From Comamonadaceae bacterium (GTDB taxonomy: Bacteria; Pseudomonadota; Gammaproteobacteria; Burkholderiales; Burkholderiaceae_C): a stretch of DNA of 64,000 nt. Below the pieces are notes generated by a model that saw nothing but the letters and a program-made list of their open reading frames with translations, was not told the origin of the DNA and did no database searches. The stretch is from NCBI GenBank assembly GCA_947443645.1, contig CANEXF010000005.1, positions 62,001 through 126,000 on the forward strand, written 5' to 3'. Position 1 is the stretch's first letter. Each line of letters begins with the position of its first letter. Below are positions 29,259 through 38,298 of the stretch, piece after piece. The position numbers and the translations under genes are program-made.

Positions 29259-29344
29259 TGGCAGTGCCGAACCGATTCAAACAAGATCACGCTCCATCGG
29301 GGCGAGGTGCAGCCGCCACGCCGGCAAACGCGGGGTCCGTATGA
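29255..29344 (+). other. 29-codon open frame bridging ureF and ureG
   Basis: ATG at 29255 overlaps the ureF stop (ATGA), and its own stop at 29342-29344 overlaps the ureG start (ATGA). It encodes [18 protein letters not shown] and an Ala-rich end. It may be a translational-coupling leader rather than a functional peptide; it has no recognisable similarity. Confidence 0.35.
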
Positions 29345-29997
29345 GCATGCACCATATCGCCAACCGAAGCAAAAAACTGCCTCCGCTCCGAGTCGGCATA
29401 GGCGGGCCCGTCGGCTCCGGCAAAACCACCTTGCTCGAAATGCTGTGCAAGGCCATGAAAGAAAAATACGATCTCGTGGCGATCACCAACGACATCTACA
29501 CCAAGGAAGACCAGCGCATCCTCACGGTGAGCGGCGCGCTGGACGCAGAGCGCATCATGGGCGTGGAAACCGGCGGCTGTCCGCACACAGCCATACGCGA
29601 GGACGCCTCGATCAACCTCGAAGCCATAGATCGCATGTTGGTGGATTTTCCGGATGCTGACGTGGTGTTTGTCGAGTCTGGCGGCGACAACCTGGCCGCG
29701 ACCTTCAGTCCCGAACTGAGCGACCTGACGATCTACGTGATTGATGTGGCGGCCGGAGAAAAAATCCCGCGCAAGGGCGGACCAGGCATCACCAAGAGTG
29801 ATCTGTTTGTCATCAACAAGACCGACCTCGCGCCCTACGTAGGCGCTGACCTGAAGGTGATGGAGGCTGACACCATTCGCATGCGCACCACAGCCAAGGG
29901 CCTCAAGCCTTTTGTCATGACCAACCTCAAAACCAACACCGGTTTGGCCGAAGTCGTTGCCTTCATTGAAACCAAAGGCATGCTGCAGGCGAGTTGA
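29341..29997 (+). CDS. ureG: urease accessory GTPase UreG
   Basis: 218-residue SIMIBI-class GTPase that powers nickel delivery to urease. P-loop [12 protein letters not shown] is near residue 22, the metal-binding CPH motif is in [12 protein letters not shown], the Walker B-like [11 protein letters not shown] is near 115, and the NKTD guanine-specificity motif is in [18 protein letters not shown] 29341 is used; a second ATG is two codons later. Last gene of the operon in the window; a tRNA follows. Confidence 0.98.
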   Translation: MSMHHIANRSKKLPPLRVGIGGPVGSGKTTLLEMLCKAMKEKYDLVAITNDIYTKEDQRILTVSGALDAERIMGVETGGCPHTAIREDASINLEAIDRMLVDFPDADVVFVESGGDNLAATFSPELSDLTIYVIDVAAGEKIPRKGGPGITKSDLFVINKTDLAPYVGADLKVMEADTIRMRTTAKGLKPFVMTNLKTNTGLAEVVAFIETKGMLQAS

Positions 29998-30060
29998 GTG
30001 CCACTTTTTTTGTTGCCGCGTCCCGGCCAGCAGGCGCGCAGCGGTTAAACTACTGCCCAA

Positions 30061-30150
30061 GGAAGCGTGGCAGAGCGGTTGAATGCAGCAGTCTTGAAAA
30101 CTGCCGAGGATGTGAGTCCTCCGTGAGTTCGAATCTCACCGCTTCCGCCA
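30061..30150 (+). tRNA. tRNA-Ser (TGA anticodon)
   Basis: 90 nt with acceptor ends GGAAGCG/CGCTTCC, discriminator G and encoded CCA. Anticodon loop CTTGAAA gives TGA at 30095-30097. The long variable arm (CCGAGGATGTGAGTCCTCC region) and T loop GTTCGAATC are typical of serine tRNAs. Reads UCA codons. Confidence 0.97.
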
Positions 30151-30160
30151 GACAGATAAC

Positions 30161-30186
30161 AAAAACGGGCCTCACGGCCCGTTTTT
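30161..30186. terminator. intrinsic terminator after tRNA-Ser
   Basis: AAAAACGGGCC-TCAC-GGCCCGTTTTT: strong stem with flanking A and T runs; works on both strands and also separates the convergent amidase gene. Confidence 0.92.
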
Positions 30187-30219
30187 GTTGATCCGTCCAA
30201 TTTATACCCAACGCGGGAT

Positions 30220-31506
30220 TCAGCCCAGCAAGCGCTCGTGCACCCACTGCGCCACCGCCAGCAGGCGGTAATCGTCACCCCTGCGTCCCACCAATTGCAG
30301 GCCCACAGGCAGACCATGCCGGCCTGTCGCAAAGGGCAGATGCACGCAAGGCAGACCAAGCAGTGTCCAGCCGCGACAAAACAAGGGGTCACCAGTAGCG
30401 GCTATGCCGAGCGGCGCCTCACCGGTGCTGCTGGGCGCGATCAATACATCAAATTGGGCAAACATCGCGTCTGCGCTGAGCTGGGCAGCTGCGGTGATCG
30501 CGAGATTGGACGCATGCACCTGGCCTGAAATAGCCCGGCCTTCGTCCATCATCGCGCGCATAGGCTGGCTTAACAGCTCGCGATGCCGCACACGCTCATG
30601 GCTCAGAGCGCGTGACATCTCGTAGCTCATCACCGCCTTTTGCAGCACCACCAGATCAGGCAGATCTATAGGCCATGCGGCATCTTGCAGGATTGCAGCG
30701 AGTGGCGCCAACACTGTGCTGGCGCGCTCGAAGGCCTGCTGCGTATCCGCGTCAGCCTGCGACCAGTCGGGCGTGCGGCACAAGCCTATGCGCGGCGCAG
30801 CTAGCGCAGCAAGCGCGCCCAGCCTGGCATCGCCCGTCAGCACGGCGCCCAGCAAGGCCGCGTCGCGCACACTGCGCCCGAAGCTGCCAACAGTGTCCAA
30901 GGCTTCTGACAGGCTTTTGACGCCAGCGCGTGGCACCAGGCCCGCGCTGGGCTTGTAGCCGACCACGCCGCAGTACGCGGCCGGTCGCACAATCGAGCCA
31001 GCAGTCTGGGTACCCAGCGCAAGAGGCAGCATGTGATCAGCCACCGCGGCCGCAGACCCGCTTGATGACCCACCTGGCGTGTGCCTGAGGTCATGCGGGT
31101 TTCTGGTCGGCCCGGGATGAAAGTAGGCGAACTCGGTCGTCACCGTTTTACCCAGCACCAGGGCGCCGGCCTCACGACACAGCGCCACAGAAGCGGCGTC
31201 AGCCGCCGGCCGGTTCACGGCGTAGATCGGCGAGCCATAGGCCGTTGGCAAATCGACCGTATCAAACAGGTCTTTCACACCCAGCGGCAGGCCATGCAGC
31301 GGGCCGCGAACAGGACCGGCATCAAGCGCGCGGGCCTGCGCCAACACAGTGTCGGGCTCGATATGCACAAAGGCGTGGAGCTCGCCGTCGCGCTCTGAAA
31401 CGCGATCCAGGCAGGCGCGTGCCAGGTCGACCGCCAGAATCTCACGCCTGGCCAGCAGCTGAGCAGCGCGCCAGGCCTCAAGTTGGTTGAGTGGAATGTT
31501 GCTCAT
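30220..31506 (-). CDS. amidase signature family hydrolase
   Basis: 428-residue amidase-signature enzyme that would hydrolyse a carboxamide or carbamoyl-type bond and release ammonia or an amine. The catalytic Ser-cisSer-Lys triad region is visible: GLPLGVKDLFDT (Lys near 80), and TPGGSSSGSAAAVA (cis-Ser near 150), followed by GTQTAGSIVRPAAYCG with the nucleophile Ser. ATG 31506 is preferred because it overlaps the stop of the upstream M20 gene (ATGA). It is the last gene of the operon that includes the ABC transporter. The substrate is unknown. Confidence 0.9.
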   Translation of the reverse strand: MSNIPLNQLEAWRAAQLLARREILAVDLARACLDRVSERDGELHAFVHIEPDTVLAQARALDAGPVRGPLHGLPLGVKDLFDTVDLPTAYGSPIYAVNRPAADAASVALCREAGALVLGKTVTTEFAYFHPGPTRNPHDLRHTPGGSSSGSAAAVADHMLPLALGTQTAGSIVRPAAYCGVVGYKPSAGLVPRAGVKSLSEALDTVGSFGRSVRDAALLGAVLTGDARLGALAALAAPRIGLCRTPDWSQADADTQQAFERASTVLAPLAAILQDAAWPIDLPDLVVLQKAVMSYEMSRALSHERVRHRELLSQPMRAMMDEGRAISGQVHASNLAITAAAQLSADAMFAQFDVLIAPSSTGEAPLGIAATGDPLFCRGWTLLGLPCVHLPFATGRHGLPVGLQLVGRRGDDYRLLAVAQWVHERLLG

Positions 31507-32657
31507 GGGCTTGGCGCACACCAGTCGGTGATCAGGTCGGTGAACAAGACCTCTGCCTCACGTATGCGATCAACGCGGCAATACTCGTCGGTCTGGTGCG
31601 CCATCTCTGGCTGGCCCGGACCAAGAATAACGACAGGTGGCATGCCCAGGGGCAGGCGCAGCGCAGCTGCATCGGTGAAATACGAGACAGTGCGCTGCTC
31701 GGGCATGGCGCCGCTGCGCGCGGCACACAGCGCAAAGACGCGCTGCATCCAGGGATCTGTCGCAGGCGTGAAGACGCTGGCCACGTCAAGCAGCTTGCGC
31801 AACTCAATCTGCGAGCCGAGCACGCGGCACAGGCATTGCAGCACTTGGGCATGGTCCTGCCCCGCCACGGTTCGGATGTCTATGCCAAGCTCTGCCGCAT
31901 CAGGCACGGAGTTGATGTTCAGCCCACCTCGCGCAGTACCGACGTTGAGCGTGGGCGCGCCCATCAAGGGGTGCGCAGCAGTGTCAAATTCAAATTTCTC
32001 AAGCGCCAGCGCGGCACGCGCCATCTTGTAGACGGCGTTGTCACCACGCTCAGGCATGGAGCCGTGGGCAGTGACGCCTTTGGCTTCAGCCGCCAGCCAG
32101 AACGCGCCCTTGTGTCCAAGCAGCGGCAGGTTGCCCGTCGGTTCAGCGACGACCAGCGCACCCGCCGTACCCAGCAGCTCACGCGCCTGCGGCGACGAGG
32201 CCATCGCAAACGCGCCCTCGCAGCCGGTTTCTTCACCGGCTGTGATGATCAGGCTCAGGCCGGGACCATCGCGCAACTGCTGGGCGCAGGCGATTGCGGC
32301 ACTGGTGAATGCAGCCACACCGCTTTTCATGTCGCTGCTGCCGCGGCCATAAAGCAGGCCGTCAACAATTTCAGCGCCAAAGGGGTCGTGTTGCCATGCA
32401 GCGCCCCCCAGAGGAACAACGTCGACATGACCGGTAAAACACAGCGGCGCGCGCATGCCTGCGGAGCCGGGTCGGCCACCGATACGCGCGACCAGGCTGG
32501 TGCGGTGCGGCGCAAATTCATGCGTGCGACAGGAAAAGCCCGCGCTCGAAAGCAGGTCCGCCAAAATCTCAACGCAGCGGTCCTCATGTCCTGGCGGATT
32601 GACAGTATTGAGGCGCACCAGCGCCTGGGTCAGCGCAACCGGATCGGGTGTTGCCAT
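31503..32657 (-). CDS. M20 family metallohydrolase (ArgE/DapE-like)
   Basis: 384-residue two-zinc hydrolase of the acetylornithine deacetylase/succinyl-diaminopimelate desuccinylase type. Metal ligands are in CFTGHVDVVP (His, near 75), GRGSSDMKSG (bridging Asp), TAGEETGCEGAF (Glu catalytic plus ligand) and VVAEPTGN; a last His appears near the C-terminus in MAHQTDEYC. It could act on an N-acyl or N-carbamoyl amino acid. It sits between livF (13 nt) and the amidase (ATGA overlap), so transport and two hydrolytic steps are coupled. The exact substrate is not predictable. Confidence 0.9.
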   Translation of the reverse strand: MATPDPVALTQALVRLNTVNPPGHEDRCVEILADLLSSAGFSCRTHEFAPHRTSLVARIGGRPGSAGMRAPLCFTGHVDVVPLGGAAWQHDPFGAEIVDGLLYGRGSSDMKSGVAAFTSAAIACAQQLRDGPGLSLIITAGEETGCEGAFAMASSPQARELLGTAGALVVAEPTGNLPLLGHKGAFWLAAEAKGVTAHGSMPERGDNAVYKMARAALALEKFEFDTAAHPLMGAPTLNVGTARGGLNINSVPDAAELGIDIRTVAGQDHAQVLQCLCRVLGSQIELRKLLDVASVFTPATDPWMQRVFALCAARSGAMPEQRTVSYFTDAAALRLPLGMPPVVILGPGQPEMAHQTDEYCRVDRIREAEVLFTDLITDWCAPSP

Positions 32658-32670
32658 GAACTACTCCTGT

Positions 32671-33381
32671 TCAACCGAAGTACGCAGCGCGCACTTCTTC
32701 GTTGTCGTTCAATTGCTGGGCCGTGCCCTGGGCCACCAGACGGCCTTGCGACAGCACATAGCCGTGGTGCGCAATCGCCAGGGTCTGGCGCACGTTCTGC
32801 TCGACCAGCAGCACCGTGATGCCCAGGCGGTTGATATCGCGGATGATGCGGAAATTTTCTTTGACATACAGCGGTGACAAACCCAGCGAAGGCTCATCAA
32901 TGATCAACAGCTGGGGTTGCGCCATCAGGCCCCGGCCTATGGAGACCATGGCCTGCTCGCCGCCCGACATCGTACCGGCCAGCTGCAGACGCCGCTCTTT
33001 CAGGCGCGGGAACAGCGCATAGGTCTGCTCAATGCGGCGCGCCACCTCGCGCTCGTCGCGCTGCTGGTAGGCGCCAACACGCAGGTTTTCTTCAACCGTC
33101 ATTTTGGGGAAAACCTTGCGGCCTTCCGGTATGCAAGCGATACCGCTGGCAATCACCCGGTGCGTTGGCAGGCCGCTGATGGGCTGGCCGTTGAAACTGA
33201 TGCTGCCAGTATGCGCTGGCGTCAGCCCGAGAATCGAGCGTATCAACGTCGATTTGCCGGCACCATTGGCGCCCAGAATGCAGGTGATGGTGCCCTTGGC
33301 CACTGCCAGCGACACGCCGTGCAGCACGTCAACGCGGTCATAGGCGGTGTGTATGCCGTTGACGGTCAGAAGATCACTCAT
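32671..33381 (-). CDS. livF: branched-chain amino-acid-type ABC transporter ATP-binding protein LivF
   Basis: 236 residues. Walker A GANGAGKSTL near 38, signature MSGGEQAMVSIGRGL near 137, Walker B LLIIDEPSLGLSPL near 157, and a His switch region in QNVRQTLAIAHHGYV. One of two cytoplasmic ATPases of a HAAT-family importer. Overlaps livG by ATGA. Confidence 0.95.
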   Translation of the reverse strand: MSDLLTVNGIHTAYDRVDVLHGVSLAVAKGTITCILGANGAGKSTLIRSILGLTPAHTGSISFNGQPISGLPTHRVIASGIACIPEGRKVFPKMTVEENLRVGAYQQRDEREVARRIEQTYALFPRLKERRLQLAGTMSGGEQAMVSIGRGLMAQPQLLIIDEPSLGLSPLYVKENFRIIRDINRLGITVLLVEQNVRQTLAIAHHGYVLSQGRLVAQGTAQQLNDNEEVRAAYFG

Positions 33382-34163
33382 GCCGCAACCTCCTGACCCA
33401 GATAGGCCACCTGAACTTCAGGATCGCGCGTGATCTCATCAAAACTGCCTTCGGCGATTTTCTTGCCATAGTTGAGCACAACGCAACGCTGCGTGATGCG
33501 CTGTATCACGCCCATTTCATGTTCGATGATGACGACCGTGAAGGGCGACAACTGCGCCCGCACCTTGAGGATGTCGTCCATCAGCTCGCGCGTCTCGTCA
33601 TGCGTCATGCCGGCTGAAGGCTCGTCAAGCAGCACCAGACGCGGGTTGGAGATCAGCGCGCGGCAGACCTCGACCCGGCGCCTATCAATCATGCTCAGGC
33701 TGCCTGCCGGCTGCCACATCTTGGCGGCCATGCTGCTGCTGAAAGTCTGCAACAGCGCATGGACTTGCTCTACCGTCTGCTCGAACTGCGCACGCAGCGC
33801 CTTGCGCTGCAGCAAGTTGAAGATCAAGCCCTGGTTCAGGTGCTGGGTCTGACCTATGGCCACGTTGTCAAACACCGTCAGCGGCAAGGACAAGCGCGAG
33901 CGCTGAAAGGTTCTGGTCACGCCTGCGCGGTAAACAGCCTGTGGCGACTGGCGCGTCAACAGCTTGCCATCGAGCAAAACCTGGCCTGACGTGGCCGCGT
34001 AGAGTCCGGTGACAACGTTGAAAAATGTCGTCTTGCCTGAGCCGTTGGGGCCGAGCAAGCCAAGAATCTCGTGCTCGTTGACCACAAGGTCCAGCGCGTC
34101 GAGCGCGGTCACGCCGCCAAAGCGCATGGTCAGCGCGCGGGCTTCCAGCAGCGGCGCGCTCAT
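33378..34163 (-). CDS. livG: branched-chain amino-acid-type ABC transporter ATP-binding protein LivG
   Basis: 261 residues. Walker A GPNGSGKTTFFN near 38 and Walker B LVLLDEPSAGM near 165. The ABC signature is degenerate (AGSLSMIDRRRVEV in place of LSGGQ), which is common in LivG proteins. The C-terminal CVVLNYGKKIAEGSFDEI is typical. Overlaps both livF and livM by ATGA-type junctions. Confidence 0.95.
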   Translation of the reverse strand: MSAPLLEARALTMRFGGVTALDALDLVVNEHEILGLLGPNGSGKTTFFNVVTGLYAATSGQVLLDGKLLTRQSPQAVYRAGVTRTFQRSRLSLPLTVFDNVAIGQTQHLNQGLIFNLLQRKALRAQFEQTVEQVHALLQTFSSSMAAKMWQPAGSLSMIDRRRVEVCRALISNPRLVLLDEPSAGMTHDETRELMDDILKVRAQLSPFTVVIIEHEMGVIQRITQRCVVLNYGKKIAEGSFDEITRDPEVQVAYLGQEVAA

Positions 34164-35314
34164 GACTGCCTCCGACCGGGAAAATAGTTTCTGACGGTAC
34201 GCGGCACCAGGCCGTCAGGCCGGAAAAGCAAAATGAAAATCACCAGCAGCGCGTACAGCAGAAAACGGTATTCCTGAATAAACTGAAACTTTTCGGGCAG
34301 GATCAGCACAATCGTCGCAGCCGGCAAGATGCCCCAGGGATTGCCAATACCGCCGAGAATCAGAATCGACACCAGAATCAGCGAGTCAGCAAAGGTGAAG
34401 TTGTTGGGCGCCACATAGCTGGTCATCATTCCGTAGACCGCACCCGCCAACCCGGCCAGAAAGTTGCCAAAGGTGAAAGCCAGAATTTTCCAGCGCACGA
34501 TGGCGACGCCAAACACGGCTGCGGCAACCTCGTCTGTTCTGATCATGTCCATGGAAAGACCAATCCAGGAGCGCTCGACGCGCCGCACAAAGGCAAACGC
34601 CAACAGGCACAGCACCAGGCTAAGCAGCACGTAGTTGGCATAAAAGGATATCTCGACACCAGCGATTTCCAGCCCGTCATTGAGCTGCCAGCCGAACAGG
34701 TTCATGCCCGGGATGCGCAGGCCCTGCGGCCCGCCCAGCGTGTCATTGACCTCCAGAAAACTCTTGAACAAGATGCCAAAGGCAATCGTAACCAGTGCCG
34801 CGTAATGGCCGCGCGTGCGCAGGACCGGCCAGATCAGCAAGGAACCCAGCACGGCAGCGACTGCACCGCCTGCCAGCAACACCAACAGGTGCGAAAGCCC
34901 GGTGTGTGTGGCCAGCGTAGCCGCCGTGTAGCTGCCGATACCGAAAAATGCAGCTCCGGCAAAATTGACCAGACCGACATAGCCGAACTGAAGATTGAGC
35001 CCCAGGCAGACTACCGAGTAAAGCAGCACGGTCGCCAGCAGCAATAGTGCGAAATGCAGCTCATAAAAAGCCGCAACCAGCGCCAACACGCCCAGCGTGC
35101 AGCCCGCACCAAGCGTGACCGGAGATGCACTGGCGGCAGCACCCAGTGGCTCGGACCAATGCAGCTTGCGCAGGGCCAGCATCGCCAGCAAGGCCAGCAG
35201 CATCAAGCCACCGACTGCCAGCTGGCTTTCAGAATGCAGCAAGGCCCAGAGGTAAACAAAGACTGCAGCAATTACCGCAGACAAGAGTAGTTTGGGTTTC
35301 AAAAGACTGTCCAT
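34160..35314 (-). CDS. livM: branched-chain amino-acid-type ABC transporter permease LivM
   Basis: 384-residue inner-membrane permease with about ten hydrophobic helices. The family stretch LNLQFGYVGLVNFAGAAFFG is near residue 110, and GGIGNPWGILPAA near 330 is the conserved coupling region. The ATG at 35314 begins 1 nt after the livH stop (TGATATG); a GTG at 35329 overlapping livH would add five residues. Forms the membrane channel with LivH. Confidence 0.93.
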   Translation of the reverse strand: MDSLLKPKLLLSAVIAAVFVYLWALLHSESQLAVGGLMLLALLAMLALRKLHWSEPLGAAASASPVTLGAGCTLGVLALVAAFYELHFALLLLATVLLYSVVCLGLNLQFGYVGLVNFAGAAFFGIGSYTAATLATHTGLSHLLVLLAGGAVAAVLGSLLIWPVLRTRGHYAALVTIAFGILFKSFLEVNDTLGGPQGLRIPGMNLFGWQLNDGLEIAGVEISFYANYVLLSLVLCLLAFAFVRRVERSWIGLSMDMIRTDEVAAAVFGVAIVRWKILAFTFGNFLAGLAGAVYGMMTSYVAPNNFTFADSLILVSILILGGIGNPWGILPAATIVLILPEKFQFIQEYRFLLYALLVIFILLFRPDGLVPRTVRNYFPGRRQS

Positions 35315-35315
35315 A

Positions 35316-36251
35316 TCAGACGCGCTCACTGGAACGTTCAGCGATCAGCCCGGTAGGTCTCCAGGCCATCAGCAGGATCACCATCACGAATGCGAACACA
35401 TCCTTGTAAGCGCTGGGAATGGATGGCGTGATCATGGGCAGGGCCACTGCGCCGAACGTCTGCAGCGCGGCAAACAAAAATCCACCAAGAATGGCGCCGA
35501 GAAAATTGCCAAGCCCACCCAGAATAGCGGCCGAAAACCCGATCACGCCAAGAAGCAGACCGACACCGAAGTTGATCTCGTTGTAATAAAGACCGTTCAT
35601 CACGCCGGCCATCGCAGCCAGTGCCGAGCCGAGGCCAAAAGTAAACAGCACCACGCGCTGAAAATCAATGCCCATCACACGCGCCGTCTCACCGTCTTGA
35701 GCCACGGCGCGAATCGCCAGGCCCAGCTTGGTACGCGTGATCAGCATGTGCACGCCAACAATCGTCAGCAATCCAGCGACCAGCAGGATCAGGCTGTCAG
35801 CACGCAGCGACAGCGCGCCTAAATTCAAGGTGCTGTCAGGCAGAAGCCGCGGAAAAGGCTTGGGGTTGGAGCCGTTGGGGTAAAACAGACGCACTGCCTC
35901 GCGCAGTGCCAGACCAAACATCAGGGTCACCAGCAGCGTGTTCAGTGGCGGCGCGTTTTTCAGGGGCAACACCAGAAAACGGGCAACGAAAGCGCCGACC
36001 GCCGCCGTTACCGCCATCGAGCAGATCAGCATGGTCAACAACAGCAGCCACGGGTTGCTGATGCCTATCGACTGGGCGCCAATGTAGCTCACCAGCGCTG
36101 TGAACCCGCCCAGCATCAGCACGTCGCCATGCGAAAACTTGATCACGTCGAGCACGCCAAAAAACAGCGTGAAGCCGACCGCCACCATCGCGTAAATCAT
36201 GCCCAGCATCAGCGTGTTCAACAGATATTGACTGAAAACGTCAATGCTCAT
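35316..36251 (-). CDS. livH: branched-chain amino-acid-type ABC transporter permease LivH
   Basis: 311-residue permease. GMIYAMVAVGFTLFFGVLDVIKFSHGDVLMLGGF near the N-terminus is the LivH signature (cited by its ends: GMIYAMVAVG and FSHGDVLML). Eight hydrophobic helices follow, ending MITPSIPSAYKD and LMAWRPTGLIAER. It is 37 nt downstream of the binding-protein gene. Confidence 0.95.
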   Translation of the reverse strand: MSIDVFSQYLLNTLMLGMIYAMVAVGFTLFFGVLDVIKFSHGDVLMLGGFTALVSYIGAQSIGISNPWLLLLTMLICSMAVTAAVGAFVARFLVLPLKNAPPLNTLLVTLMFGLALREAVRLFYPNGSNPKPFPRLLPDSTLNLGALSLRADSLILLVAGLLTIVGVHMLITRTKLGLAIRAVAQDGETARVMGIDFQRVVLFTFGLGSALAAMAGVMNGLYYNEINFGVGLLLGVIGFSAAILGGLGNFLGAILGGFLFAALQTFGAVALPMITPSIPSAYKDVFAFVMVILLMAWRPTGLIAERSSERV

Positions 36252-36288
36252 AGTCCCCTACCCCCGGGCTGCGGCCTGCTCAGATGCA

Positions 36289-37464
36289 TCACTGGCCTGG
36301 AAGCTTGCGCTTTTTGCTGGCGTATTCGCTGTCTTCCCACAGCACCCATTTGTTGTCCTGCACCACGTACTTGGAAATCAGCGGCACGATGTTCTGCCTG
36401 TGGTCATCAAAGGTCACCTTGCCGATGATGGTGTCTGCGTTCTGGGTTGCGTTCAGCGCTTCACGCACTTTTTTGCGATCAGGTCCGACTTTTTCAATCG
36501 CATCCATGATCAGGGTGGCGGCAGAAAAAGCGAAGGGACCATAAGCCTCTGGTGGCTCGGCGTATTTAGCCTGGTTGTACTTGGCGATGAAATTCAAGCC
36601 ACCGGGCAGCTTTTCCCACGGTGCGCCTTCAATAAAGGACAAGGAGCCCTCTGCCAGATCCTTGCCCAATCCCTCATGGTAGGCCGCGGACTTGATGCCC
36701 GAAGTGCCCTCGAACACCGCCTTGATCCCCAGCTTGTCCATCTGGCTGCGAATGCGGATGCCTATGGGCGTCAAGCCACCAAAGTAGACAACATCAGGCT
36801 TGAGTTCCTTGACCTTGGTGAGCTCGGCGGTGAAATCCTGCTGGTCGGCGGTCACGCCAAACGTGCCGACAATCTGGCCACCAGACTTGGCCAGAAACTG
36901 GCTGAAGTACTTGTTATGGCCCTTGCCGTAGTCGGTGGTGTCGTGAATCACAGCCCACTTCTTGTAGCCCAGGCCGGTCATGAACTTGGCGGCCACCTCG
37001 TTCTGGTTGATCATGGTGCCGTTGACGCGGTGCACTTCCTTGTAGTCATTGCCGTAGGTGACTTCGGGCAGCACAGCACCCCAGACCACTGCAGGCATGC
37101 CAAAGCGGTGATAGACGTCCACGGTACTCATGGCGACAGCCGAGCAGTAATGCGTGACGCCAGCAATGATTGACTTATCGGCCGCGGCCTTGGTGGCGAC
37201 CTGCACCCCTACGTTGGGCTTGCACTCGTCGTCGAGCACCACCAGCTCGTATTTGTATTTGGACTTGGGGTCCTCGTTGCGCAGCTTGACCGCGAGGTCG
37301 GTGGAGTTTCGTCCACCGATACCGTTGGCAGCTACACCGCCGGTGAGCGGGCCGATGAAAGCGATCTTAACGGTGTCCTTGGCAACGGCCCATGTTGCAC
37401 AAAGCATCAGCGCGGCACATGCCGGCACGGCGATCAGGTTTCGGCGATGTTGAAAGCGGGTCAT
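36289..37464 (-). CDS. livK: branched-chain amino-acid/amide-type ABC transporter substrate-binding protein
   Basis: 391-residue periplasmic type I binding protein. The signal peptide is about 1-30 (NLIAVPACAALMLCATWAVA). The mature part starts DTVKIAFIGPLTGGVAANG and contains SIIAGVTHYCSAVAMSTVDV and VVYFGGLTPIGIRIRSQMD. The cysteine pair DECKPN/THYCSA suggests a disulfide. ATG 37464 has AGGAA 6-8 nt upstream; an in-frame codon at 37482 is less likely. Promoter: sigma-54 site at 37604-37620. The neighbouring hydrolases suggest an amide or N-acyl amino acid ligand rather than leucine. Confidence 0.92.
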   Translation of the reverse strand: MTRFQHRRNLIAVPACAALMLCATWAVAKDTVKIAFIGPLTGGVAANGIGGRNSTDLAVKLRNEDPKSKYKYELVVLDDECKPNVGVQVATKAAADKSIIAGVTHYCSAVAMSTVDVYHRFGMPAVVWGAVLPEVTYGNDYKEVHRVNGTMINQNEVAAKFMTGLGYKKWAVIHDTTDYGKGHNKYFSQFLAKSGGQIVGTFGVTADQQDFTAELTKVKELKPDVVYFGGLTPIGIRIRSQMDKLGIKAVFEGTSGIKSAAYHEGLGKDLAEGSLSFIEGAPWEKLPGGLNFIAKYNQAKYAEPPEAYGPFAFSAATLIMDAIEKVGPDRKKVREALNATQNADTIIGKVTFDDHRQNIVPLISKYVVQDNKWVLWEDSEYASKKRKLPGQ

Positions 37465-37603
37465 AGCGGGTTCCTGTGACAAGGGGTGACAAAGAAAGGC
37501 AGCAACTGAAGCCGGTAAGTGCCCGGCGCGGAAAAACCATTATCTGGGCGCCTTAGCGCTAACTTCATTCTGGTTTACGTGTACTCAATCCGCTTTATCT
37601 GGA

Positions 37604-37620
37604 TGCAAGTAGCATGCCAA
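37604..37620 (-). promoter_or_regulatory. sigma-54 promoter of the liv-M20-amidase operon
   Basis: Minus strand TTGGCATGCTACTTGCA: GG (37617-37618) and GC (37605-37606) separated by exactly 10 nt; only one base differs from TGGCAC-N5-TTGCA. Expected start near 37594, giving a leader of about 130 nt to livK at 37464. It implies nitrogen-limitation control shared with urease. Confidence 0.8.
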
Positions 37621-37665
37621 ATTCGGTAGGGGCGCACATCCGTCGCGAGGGGAGACGGGCGCGCT

Positions 37666-38298
37666 TTAGAACGTAGGCGGTGTGTTGATCCAGATGACGC
37701 GCGTCACCTCTGAGCCGGGGTTGCGATAGCTGTGCGCCAGCCTTGAAGGAAACGAGAATGAATCGCCCGGTCCAAGCGCGTGGCGCTTGTCATCAATATG
37801 CAGCTCCAGTTGGCCTTCAAGCACGTATCCGACCTCGTCACCATCGTGACTCATGGCACCCATGCTGGCACCGCCGGGCGCCACGATATGGATGTTGCCC
37901 TGCAGCAGGCTCCCCTTGCTGTTGGGTATCAGGCGTTCAAGCGTGACCCCAGCGGAATTCTCATTGCCTGCCGCCGAGATGCAGGGTCGCGCGCCCGCAC
38001 GGGCAATGAAATCCTGACCGTTCCAGTTCGGATCAAACAACGCACCAATATTCGTTTCGAGTTCAGAAACAATGCTGTGCAGCACGGTCAGTGGCGGCAG
38101 CAGCTTGTCGTTCTCGTATTTGGAGATCAGGCTGATGGATACGCCAATACGTTCGGCCAGTTGCTTGATCAGCAAACCCTTGACCAGACGCGCGTGCTTA
38201 AGCCGCGAACCAATGGCCATGGGCGAGGCTTGCGCAAGCGCAGCGCCTGAGGCAGGAGCCCGCCTCTTGAGTGGCTCAGAATTTGAAATAGGTTTCAT
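37666..38298 (-). CDS. XRE-family transcriptional regulator with C-terminal cupin domain
   Basis: 210 residues. The N-terminal helix-turn-helix (about 28-82) reads GSRLKHARLVKGLLIKQLAE, then GVSISLISKYENDKLLPPLTVL. The C-terminal cupin (about 135-205) contains MSHDGDEVGYVLEGQLELHI and PGDSFSFPSRLAHSYRNPG, which would bind a small effector or metal. ATG 38298 is chosen at the start of the family-like sequence. It lies immediately upstream of, and in the same direction as, the liv operon, so it likely regulates it; that is inference. Confidence 0.9.
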   Translation of the reverse strand: MKPISNSEPLKRRAPASGAALAQASPMAIGSRLKHARLVKGLLIKQLAERIGVSISLISKYENDKLLPPLTVLHSIVSELETNIGALFDPNWNGQDFIARAGARPCISAAGNENSAGVTLERLIPNSKGSLLQGNIHIVAPGGASMGAMSHDGDEVGYVLEGQLELHIDDKRHALGPGDSFSFPSRLAHSYRNPGSEVTRVIWINTPPTF

